This document shows, in pieces, positions 5,770 to 12,190 of a DNA stretch of 17,571 nucleotides (position 1 is the first letter of the stretch; every line of letters begins with the position of its first letter). This stretch comes from Phoenicibacter sp963588595 (lineage in GTDB: Bacteria; Actinomycetota; Coriobacteriia; Coriobacteriales; Eggerthellaceae): the NCBI GenBank assembly GCA_963588595.1, contig CAVAIA010000038.1:1-17571 (forward strand). Direction: 5' to 3'. A program made the position numbers and the translations under genes. Under the pieces are notes generated by a model. That model saw only the letters and a program-made list of their open reading frames with translations. It made no database searches and had not been told where the DNA came from.

Positions 5770-7659
5770 ATGTCACGTTTGAGGATAATGGACACAACAA
5801 TTCGCGATGGGCAACAAAGCCTATGGGCGACTCGTATGACCATTGGTGACATGTTGCCAATTTTGCCTAAGATGAACAAAGTGGGATATTGGGCAATTGA
5901 AGCATGGGGCGGTGCAACATTCGACTCGTGCTTGCGATTCCTTGATGAAAATCCGTGGGAGCGTTTGCGTTCAATAAAGTCGATGACGCCAAGCACGCCT
6001 TTAGCGATGCTTTCAAGAGGCCAAAATCTCGTTGGATATAAACACTATTCGAAGGATATCGTTTTTAGGTTCATCAAAGCAGCAAAAGAAAATGGAATAG
6101 AGGTATTTCGTGTTTTTGATGCTTTAAACGACATCAGAAACATCATCGATAACGCGGAAGCAATACACGAATGTGGAGGACATTTTGAAGGGGCAATTTC
6201 CTACACTATATCCCCTGTTCACACCCTAGACTCGTTTTTGGAGTATGGGCAAAAGTTAAAGATTTTGGGAGCTGACAGCATTGCTATTAAAGACATGGCA
6301 GGAATGCTTACCCCTTATAGAACTTCGAGAATTGTTACCGCTTTTAAGCAAGAGATAGGGTTGCCTGTTCATATCCATTCTCACTACGTTGGAGGAATGG
6401 CGCCTGCAAACATAATAAAAGCAGCGGAAGCTGGAGCTGAAATAGCGGACACATCTCATGCGCCTCTCGCTTTTGGAAACAGCCATCCGGCGGTTGAGAT
6501 GATAGTGGCGGCATTCAACGAGAGCAAATATAACACTGGGCTTGACCTTGAACTTTTGTTTGAGATCAGCGATTATTGGGAAGAAGTAAGAAAGAAGAAT
6601 CATTATAAAAGAGGCGTTTCTTCATTGATGCACATGAAGGTTTATTCACACCAAGTTCCTGGGGGGATGATGAGCAACTTGGTGAGCCAACTCGAAGCTC
6701 AAAAGGCGATTAATCGCTTGGAAGAAGTTATGAGCGAAATTCCGAAGGTGCGCGCGGAGGTTGGGTATCCTCCTTTGGTGACGCCGATGAGTCAAATTGT
6801 TGGAACGCAAGCTGTTTTCAACGTTTTGACTGGGAAAAGATGGAGCGTTGTTTCTAGCGAGATGAAAGATTACTTGCGTGGATATTATGGCAAAGCTCCA
6901 GGAGAAATAGATCAAGACATATTGATGAAAGCAACAGGCGGAGAGGGCATTTTGGACGATAGTGTTGCGCCTTCAACGCTTGCAACGCAAACTTTTGAAG
7001 AGTGCAAAGAAGAAATTGGGGATTTGGCAAAGAGCGACGAAGATGTTTTGATGTATGCTCTTTTTCCAAACACAGCAAGGACTTATTTGTCAAAACATCA
7101 AACTCATGAGAAGGTTGATTTCTTGCCAGAGAATGAGATCAGCGCAACGAAGGAGGAACAAGAGGTGGACATCCAACAAATCAAAGAGCTTGTTAAAGTT
7201 GTTGAGGAAAGTGGAGTTGGAGAGATAGTTGTTGAAAATGAAGGACAGCGCGTGGCAGTCAGAATGCCAGGAGCTGTGTCAAACACTCAAGAAGCTCAAA
7301 TTGAGTCTCCGGAAGTTGTTAGTCAAGTTGCTCAAGAAGAAAAAGACGATTCTGAGAACAATGTTGTCAGCTCAAAGGATGCAACTCATCCAGGAAATTG
7401 GATTGAGGTAAAAGCTCCTATGGTTGGAACCTTTTATGAGGCGCCAGCGCCAGGCGAGGATCCATTTGTTAAGGTTGGAGATGAAGTGGCCGCGGGAGAG
7501 ACGCTTTGCATAGTTGAAGCCATGAAATTGATGAATGAAATTACGGCTGAAGAAATGGGAGTCATAAAAGAGGTTTGCGTGAGCGACTCAACGCCCGTCG
7601 AGTTTGGTACCACGCTCTTTTGGATTGAGCCGATGGATTCAGGCACAAAATTGTCTTAA
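5770..7659 (+). CDS. Pyruvate carboxylase/oxaloacetate decarboxylase-type carboxyltransferase fused to AccB-like biotin carrier
   Basis: This 629-residue protein would move CO2 between carboxybiotin and a 2-oxoacid such as pyruvate. Residues 1 to about 455 form the HMGL-like TIM barrel plus PYC/OADA domain, close in motif to transcarboxylase 5S. Visible active-site residues are Arg12 and metal-ligand Asp13 with Gln16 (IRDGQQS), Arg83 (SRGQN), Lys174 (IAIKDMAG, the carbamylated lysine), His203 and His205 (HIHSH), and Thr338 and Ser341 (VTPMSQIVGTQ). The usual RDAHQS His is Gln15 here. Residues 466-629 look like a complete AccB: an N-terminal region starting VDIQQIKELVKVVEES, a linker rich in Gln, Glu and Ser, and a biotinyl domain with Lys586 in EAMKLM. 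The ATG follows AAAGG by 8 bases. The gene occupies the accB position between efp and accC. With AccC it could be a two-subunit pyruvate carboxylase; a decarboxylase or transcarboxylase role is possible, but no membrane beta subunit or second CT gene is nearby. Confidence 0.92.
   Translation: MSRLRIMDTTIRDGQQSLWATRMTIGDMLPILPKMNKVGYWAIEAWGGATFDSCLRFLDENPWERLRSIKSMTPSTPLAMLSRGQNLVGYKHYSKDIVFRFIKAAKENGIEVFRVFDALNDIRNIIDNAEAIHECGGHFEGAISYTISPVHTLDSFLEYGQKLKILGADSIAIKDMAGMLTPYRTSRIVTAFKQEIGLPVHIHSHYVGGMAPANIIKAAEAGAEIADTSHAPLAFGNSHPAVEMIVAAFNESKYNTGLDLELLFEISDYWEEVRKKNHYKRGVSSLMHMKVYSHQVPGGMMSNLVSQLEAQKAINRLEEVMSEIPKVRAEVGYPPLVTPMSQIVGTQAVFNVLTGKRWSVVSSEMKDYLRGYYGKAPGEIDQDILMKATGGEGILDDSVAPSTLATQTFEECKEEIGDLAKSDEDVLMYALFPNTARTYLSKHQTHEKVDFLPENEISATKEEQEVDIQQIKELVKVVEESGVGEIVVENEGQRVAVRMPGAVSNTQEAQIESPEVVSQVAQEEKDDSENNVVSSKDATHPGNWIEVKAPMVGTFYEAPAPGEDPFVKVGDEVAAGETLCIVEAMKLMNEITAEEMGVIKEVCVSDSTPVEFGTTLFWIEPMDSGTKLS
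7150..7167 (+). promoter_or_regulatory. Internal Shine-Dalgarno and GTG start at the AccB boundary
   Basis: AAGGAGG (7150-7156) is followed by 8 bases and an in-frame GTG (7165-7167). This is the strongest ribosome binding site in the window and has ideal spacing, but it lies inside the carboxyltransferase-biotin carrier gene. The GTG encodes residue 466, exactly where AccB-family proteins begin (VDIQQIKELVKVVEES compares with MDIRKIKKLIELVEES in E. coli AccB). The bases also encode KEEQEV, so chance is possible. Confidence 0.55.
7165..7659 (+). other. accB: AccB-like biotin carboxyl carrier module, possibly also translated separately
   Basis: Started at the internal GTG, this in-frame segment would give a 164-residue free biotin carboxyl carrier protein, close to the usual AccB length. 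It has the AccB-specific N-terminal region, a flexible linker (about residues 36-75 of the module), and a biotinyl domain with EAMKLMNEI. Biotin would be attached to Lys121 of the module, Lys586 of the fusion. Simple PycB/OadA carrier tails usually consist of a linker and biotinyl domain only, so keeping the whole AccB suggests a fusion of two former genes. Whether the short product is made is inference from the ribosome binding site. Confidence 0.5.
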
Positions 7660-7698
7660 GTTTTTTTAGAAGAGAGTTGACAAAGGTTTTGATTGAGA

Positions 7699-9054
7699 AT
7701 GTTTAATAAGATTCTTATAGCTAACAGAGGAGAGGTTGCTTTGCGTGTCATGCGGGCAGCAAGAGAGCTTAATATCAAAACTGTTGCAATCTATTCTGAG
7801 GAAGATAGAGAAACGCTTCCTGTTAAATATGCGGATGAAGCGGTTTGTGTTGGCCCTGCTCCTGCGTCGCAAAGCTATCTTAACATGAGCAACATAATTG
7901 CCGCGGCGCAAAACACAGGCGCACAAGCTATTCACCCAGGATATGGTTTTTTGGCGGAAAACACTGATTTCGCAAGGGCTTGCGAGTTAAATGGCATAGC
8001 GTTTATTGGGCCTAGCTCAGATTGCATTTCAAAGATGGGAGACAAAGCAACTGCAAGAAGAACGATGGTTGCTTGCGGGGTTCCAGTGACCCCAGGAACT
8101 GATGGGATATGCGAGACAGTTGAAGATGCTAAAGAGTTCGCGGAGAGATGCGGATATCCTGTTTTAATTAAGGCGACTGCTGGTGGTGGCGGCAAAGGAA
8201 TGAGAGAGGTTAACAGCCCCGCAGAGCTAGAGAGCCAATTTCAGCAAGCCACGAACGAAGCAAAAGCGGCCTTTGGGAATGGGGATGTTTATCTCGAAAA
8301 ACTAATTTTGCACCCAAGACATATAGAGATTCAAGTTTTGGCTGATGATTATGACAATAGAGTTGTTCTTTGCGAGAGAGATTGCTCAATTCAACGTCGT
8401 CACCAAAAACTTATAGAAGAGGCACCAAGCCCCGCTCTCGATGAACATTTGAGAAGAGATATGGCAGTGGCAGCTTCTCGCGCCATGAGAGCAGTCGATT
8501 ATAGGAACGCAGGAACAATAGAATTTTTGTTGGATGATGACGACAATTTCTATTTTATGGAGATGAACACGCGCGTTCAAGTTGAACATCCAGTCAGCGA
8601 AATTATAACAGGAACAGACATAATCAAAGAGCAAATTAGAATAGCTGCGGGAGAAAAAATTAGTTGCGTTGACAGAGCTCCTTTTTCCCCAAGTGGAGCA
8701 GCTATTGAGATGAGAATAAATGCAGAAGATCCTTTCAACAATTTCTTGCCTAACGCTGGCAAAATAACGAAGTTTAGGCCTCCAATGGGGCCTGGAGTTA
8801 GGGTTGACACATACCTAAGCGAAGGCTCTAACATCAGTCCTTTTTATGATTCATTAATTTGTAAATTAATTTGTTTTGGACAAGATAGAGAAGAAGCGAT
8901 ATCTAGGGCGAAGCGTGCAATTAGTGAGTTTGAAATTGAGGGAGTGAAAACAACGTTGCCTTTTCATGAGAAAGTGTTGCAAAATGAGACGTTTATAAGA
9001 GGAGAGGCAAAAACAGATTTTATAGAAACATCAATGAGTGAGTTTTTAGAATAG
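7699..9054 (+). CDS. accC: Biotin carboxylase
   Basis: AccC carboxylates the biotin on the carrier protein using ATP and bicarbonate. The 451-residue protein has the full three-part fold: N-terminal MFNKILIANRGEVALR, the ATP-grasp glycine loop AGGGGKGM (161-168), and a C-terminal domain. Residues matching the E. coli active site are Lys116, Lys158, His208, Glu275, Glu288, Asn290, Arg292, Glu296 and Arg339, the last group within EMNTRVQVEHPVSE. I chose ATG 7699 because the family almost always starts MF/ML-x-KILIANRGE. A TTG at 7693, two codons upstream, has better spacing from AAAGG (7682-7686) and is a real alternative. It lies 39 bases after the fusion gene, so the carrier and its carboxylase are made together. 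It is the only biotin carboxylase in the window and may serve acetyl-CoA carboxylase as well. Confidence 0.95.
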   Translation: MFNKILIANRGEVALRVMRAARELNIKTVAIYSEEDRETLPVKYADEAVCVGPAPASQSYLNMSNIIAAAQNTGAQAIHPGYGFLAENTDFARACELNGIAFIGPSSDCISKMGDKATARRTMVACGVPVTPGTDGICETVEDAKEFAERCGYPVLIKATAGGGGKGMREVNSPAELESQFQQATNEAKAAFGNGDVYLEKLILHPRHIEIQVLADDYDNRVVLCERDCSIQRRHQKLIEEAPSPALDEHLRRDMAVAASRAMRAVDYRNAGTIEFLLDDDDNFYFMEMNTRVQVEHPVSEIITGTDIIKEQIRIAAGEKISCVDRAPFSPSGAAIEMRINAEDPFNNFLPNAGKITKFRPPMGPGVRVDTYLSEGSNISPFYDSLICKLICFGQDREEAISRAKRAISEFEIEGVKTTLPFHEKVLQNETFIRGEAKTDFIETSMSEFLE

Positions 9055-9081
9055 AAGACAAGAGAGAATAAAGGAAGAAAC

Positions 9082-9441
9082 ATGGAAGAGCATTTTTCAA
9101 CAAATTCAATGACCATTTCCCCAGGCGTTATTGATCGAGTTATTGCGTTGGCAGCTGAAGAGGTTGAGGAAGTTGCCGTTGTGTCTAGCTACGTTTCAGG
9201 TGGCTTAATCTCGCAGCTCATAAGCAGAGCGAGAAGAGAAGCGATAACAGTCGACATTACGCAAGACGGAAAGCTTAATTGTAAAGTTCATCTTTTTGTT
9301 TATTATGGTTGCGATATTCCGAAGACGGCAGAAAAAGTTAGGCAAAACATCGCCGATGAAGTCTTAGTTCAAACAGGGATTGAGGTAGAGAATGTTGACA
9401 TATGCGTGGAAGGTGTTGAGTTTAAAAAGCAAAGCGCTTAA
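9082..9441 (+). CDS. Asp23/Gls24-family protein, YqhY-like
   Basis: This 119-residue protein belongs to the Asp23/Gls24 family (DUF322), small soluble proteins found mainly in Gram-positive bacteria. The domain fills the protein: TISPGVIDRVIALAAEEVEEV at the start (core helix about residues 14-29), a central VDITQDGKLNCKVHLFVYYG beta segment, and the C-terminal helix and strand ending NVDICVEGVEF. No membrane anchor is present. In B. subtilis the accBC-linked member is YqhY, whose loss disturbs acetyl-CoA carboxylase and fatty acid balance. The same position here, 27 bases after accC and behind a good AAAGGAAG ribosome binding site, supports a regulatory role on carboxylase activity. It is the last gene before an intrinsic terminator. 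Confidence 0.9.
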   Translation: MEEHFSTNSMTISPGVIDRVIALAAEEVEEVAVVSSYVSGGLISQLISRARREAITVDITQDGKLNCKVHLFVYYGCDIPKTAEKVRQNIADEVLVQTGIEVENVDICVEGVEFKKQSA

Positions 9442-9458
9442 ATATTAAAGAATAGAAT

Positions 9459-9494
9459 GAAGTCTCGCGTTTTAAATGTGAGATTTTATTTTTT
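9459..9494 (+). terminator. Intrinsic terminator of the efp-accC-asp23 operon
   Basis: The core stem TCTCGC (9463-9468) pairs with GTGAGA (9478-9483) through one G-U pair, and can be extended outwards by AG/TT and further A-T pairs. The loop is GTTTTAAAT and a tract TTTTATTTTTT follows directly. It begins 18 bases after the Asp23 stop, so it separates this operon from nusB. The remainder of the gap to 9539 is A-rich with no recognisable gene. Confidence 0.7.
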
Positions 9495-9539
9495 GATCAG
9501 AGAAAAAAGAAGAAAAAGAGATAAGTTAATTTAAAATTC

Positions 9540-9986
9540 ATGGCTCACCGACACGAAAGATCGCTCTCAAGAAGAACGGCTGTTCAAGCACTTTTCGCTT
9601 GGGAAGTTAGAGTTTGGGCAACTAAGGATGATAAAGTTTTACATTCAACGCCAATGGATTTGATTGAAAATGGAGAGCTTGATGTTATAGAAGGTCCGAT
9701 AGATGATTATGCGATGACTTTGATTGAAGGGGTTTTCGATAATAAAAAAGAAATCGATTCTATTTTAGAAGGATTGTCTAAAAATTGGAGTCTTGAGAGG
9801 ATGTCTTTGGTAGATTTGAATGTCATTAGAGTGGCAACGTTTGAGATTATGCAGCTTGAAGAAATCCCAACTTCTGTTTCTATCGACGAGGCGGTCGAAT
9901 TGGCAAAAGGCTTTGGAGGCGAAGACTCTCATAAATTTGTCAATGGAATTTTAGGAGCGATTGCAAAGAAGCTAGGAAAAGAATAA
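9540..9986 (+). CDS. nusB: Transcription antitermination factor NusB
   Basis: NusB is an all-helical RNA-binding protein that, with S10 (NusE), binds boxA in rRNA leaders and prevents premature termination. The 148-residue protein fits the family. The N-terminal RNA-binding helix reads SRRTAVQALFAWEV (about 10-23), and the conserved core reads MSLVDLNVIRVATFEIMQLEEIPTSVSIDEAVELAKGFGGEDSHKFVNGILGAIAKKL, the usual NusB signature, split here over residues 89-146. A segment of about 20 residues after the first helix (WATKDDKVLHSTPMDL) is longer than in minimal NusB. The ATG has no Shine-Dalgarno (TTAATTTAAAATTC precedes it), and the gene follows a terminator, so it probably has its own promoter and a very short leader. 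Confidence 0.95.
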   Translation: MAHRHERSLSRRTAVQALFAWEVRVWATKDDKVLHSTPMDLIENGELDVIEGPIDDYAMTLIEGVFDNKKEIDSILEGLSKNWSLERMSLVDLNVIRVATFEIMQLEEIPTSVSIDEAVELAKGFGGEDSHKFVNGILGAIAKKLGKE

Positions 9987-10025
9987 AGAATCGCAATTTG
10001 CGTTTTATAAAGGAAAGGCTAAAAC

Positions 10026-10235
10026 TTGGAAAATCAAAACGAAAAGAAACAAAGACTAGAAGAGATTTTAGAAGCGGCACAAAGAGATCAAACTTCAACA
10101 GAAGAGCTTCTAGATCTCTTAGATGAATCCATAAAAATAGGGAATGATATTTGCGAGGAATCGCAAAACGCAATTAAATCGTCGTTTAGTTCGGAAAATC
10201 AAAATAGTGATGAAGATATTGCGGGTGAAGAATAA
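10026..10235 (+). CDS. xseB: Exodeoxyribonuclease VII small subunit (probable)
   Basis: XseB is the small helical subunit that joins XseA to form exonuclease VII, a single-strand DNA exonuclease. The 69-residue protein has the family's two-helix pattern, with KQRLEEILEAAQRDQTSTEE matching the usual RLEEIVxxLExGExSLEE block, and a second helix LLDLLDESIKIGNDICEES. The tail is acidic and low complexity. The match is weaker than in typical XseB: the normal GELSLEE turn is RDQTSTEE. The start is TTG, supported by AAAGGAAAGG about 8 bases upstream. Position between nusB and dxs is the expected XseB site. XseA, normally beside it, is absent from the window. Confidence 0.75.
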   Translation: MENQNEKKQRLEEILEAAQRDQTSTEELLDLLDESIKIGNDICEESQNAIKSSFSSENQNSDEDIAGEE

Positions 10236-10246
10236 AAAATAAGAAA

Positions 10247-12178
10247 ATGGGACAAAATAGTTCGATATTAGACAGGATCACTTCTCCAAGTGATCTTTCA
10301 AACTTAACAGACGAGCAGCTAGAGTTTCTTGCTGCTGAGGTTAGGGAAAAGATAATAGAAGTAACCTCCCAAAATGGAGGCCATCTCGCCTCTTCTCTTG
10401 GCGCTGTTGACATAATTCTAGCGGCGCATGCTACTTTTAATATTGTTGGAAATGATGAAACGACAAACTCACCTGAAGGCGAAGGCGACAGAATTTTGTT
10501 TGACGTTGGTCACCAAGCTTATGCACATATGCTCATTTGCGATGGTGTTGAAAAATTTGAAACATTAAGAAAGTTTGGAGGCCAAACTTCTTTTCCAAGA
10601 CCTAAAAATAGCAAATTTAACTTCAATGTTGCAGGTCATGCTTCTGATTCTCTTTCAGTTGCGGCCGGTTATGCTTATGCAAACAAGTTAAATGGCTCAA
10701 ATTCTAAGGTTGTCGTTATTATTGGAGATGCTGCAATCGAGGGCGGAATGGCTCTAGAGGCTCTTAATTTTATCGGTGCAAAGCAATTGCCTGTTGTCAT
10801 AATTTTGAATGATAACGCAATGGCAATTTCAAAGAGCGTTGGAGCAATATCACGTCACCTAGGAAACTTAAGAACAAATTCAGGGTATAGAAACGCAGCT
10901 AAGAATGTTAAAAAGAGACTTGTTTCAGTTGGCGAGTTTGGTGAGAAAACGGCCGACATTATCTCAAGGACAAAAACCTCGTTGAAGTCCTTAATTCTTC
11001 CCCATGCCTCTATGTTTGAAAAAATGGGGATAATGACAACGCCTCCTATAAATGGCAATAACATTAAAGAAGTTAGAGAGATGCTTTGCGTTGTAAAAAA
11101 TTATGATGGACCAGTTATAGTTCACGCGCTAACAAAAAAAGGAAAAGGATATTTACCAGCGGAAAGAGACCCCGAAAAGTTTCATGGTGTGGGAAAGTTC
11201 GACGTAAACACAGGCAAAATTGAAGAGAAGAAAAAAAGATGGACGGACGTTTTTGGAACGGAACTTGTGAGCATAGCAAAAGAAAGCGACAAAATAGTTG
11301 CAATAACCGCAGCTATGGAGGGGGGATGCGGGTTAAAAGAGTTTAAAGACAGCTTCCCTGACAGATTTATCGATGTTGGAATTGCAGAAGAGAACGCCGT
11401 TGGCGTGGCTTCAGGCCTTGCATATGCTGGCAAAGTTCCGGTGGTTTGCATTTATTCAACTTTTTTGCAAAGAGCATACGACCAAATGTTGGAGGATGTT
11501 TGTTTAGAGAGCAAGCATGTCGTTTTTGTAATCGACAGAGCAGGTCTTGTCGGGGAGGATGGGCCAACTCATCATGGACTTTTCGATATCGCTTATCTTA
11601 GAACAATGCCAAATATGACTATTTTGACGCCAAGCGATGAAGAGGAACTTAAGTTGGCGCTAAAGTTTGCGATTGAAAACAAAGAAGGACCTGTTGCTAT
11701 TCGCTATCCAAAGGGAGAGATAGAGCAAACAGAGAAAAAGAAAGATGAAAAGAGAGAATTCCAAAAAGGCAAAAGCAGATTACTAAAAAATGGTGAAGAT
11801 GTTGCGATTTTAGCGTTCGGGCGAATGACAAAGGTCGGTCTAGAATCGGCGGAAGCTCTTGAGAGTGAGGGCGTTAGCACCAAAGTTGTTGATATGAGAT
11901 TTGCAAAACCAATTGATATGGATCAAGTTAAAGAATGCTTGAGCGCAAAGCTTATTGTCACAATCGAGGAAGGAGTTTTGCAAGGAGGAGCGGGGGAAGC
12001 AATTTCGAGTATAGCTGCGAAAGAAGCAAGCAAAAAGAAACCCCAAGTTATGAACTTCGCTATTGATAACAAGTTTGTCTCACATGGAAAAAATGAGGAG
12101 TTATTTACTTCTTGCGGATTAAATGCAAAGAATATTTCTGAACAAGTTTTAAAATCCTTAAGAGCAGCTTGTGTCTAA
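10247..12178 (+). CDS. dxs: 1-deoxy-D-xylulose-5-phosphate synthase, divergent
   Basis: DXS condenses pyruvate and glyceraldehyde 3-phosphate using thiamine diphosphate, the first step of the MEP isoprenoid pathway and a source of thiamine and pyridoxal precursors. The 643-residue length is typical. Conserved parts include NGGHLASSLGAVD (His46), FDVGHQAYAH (His89), GGMALEALN, IILNDN, Glu381 in VGIAEE, YSTFLQRAYDQ (Arg409), IDRAGLVGEDGPTHHG and AIRYPKG (Arg486). Three usual motifs are altered: the cofactor GDG is GDA (160-162), the GPxDGH region is PPINGN (266-271), and AEQHAV is AEENAV (380-385). The strongly preserved PTHHG and YSTFLQRAYDQ blocks are DXS-specific and separate it from transketolase. 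The ATG lies 11 bases after xseB with no Shine-Dalgarno, so translation may depend on coupling. Confidence 0.9.
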   Translation: MGQNSSILDRITSPSDLSNLTDEQLEFLAAEVREKIIEVTSQNGGHLASSLGAVDIILAAHATFNIVGNDETTNSPEGEGDRILFDVGHQAYAHMLICDGVEKFETLRKFGGQTSFPRPKNSKFNFNVAGHASDSLSVAAGYAYANKLNGSNSKVVVIIGDAAIEGGMALEALNFIGAKQLPVVIILNDNAMAISKSVGAISRHLGNLRTNSGYRNAAKNVKKRLVSVGEFGEKTADIISRTKTSLKSLILPHASMFEKMGIMTTPPINGNNIKEVREMLCVVKNYDGPVIVHALTKKGKGYLPAERDPEKFHGVGKFDVNTGKIEEKKKRWTDVFGTELVSIAKESDKIVAITAAMEGGCGLKEFKDSFPDRFIDVGIAEENAVGVASGLAYAGKVPVVCIYSTFLQRAYDQMLEDVCLESKHVVFVIDRAGLVGEDGPTHHGLFDIAYLRTMPNMTILTPSDEEELKLALKFAIENKEGPVAIRYPKGEIEQTEKKKDEKREFQKGKSRLLKNGEDVAILAFGRMTKVGLESAEALESEGVSTKVVDMRFAKPIDMDQVKECLSAKLIVTIEEGVLQGGAGEAISSIAAKEASKKKPQVMNFAIDNKFVSHGKNEELFTSCGLNAKNISEQVLKSLRAACV

Positions 12179-12190
12179 CAAAAATTTTTT

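Noticed and set aside
7677..7682. Perfect TTGACA -35 hexamer just before accC
   Set aside because: No -10-like hexamer lies 16-18 bases downstream; those positions fall inside the accC coding start and read TGTTTA or similar. Probably chance.
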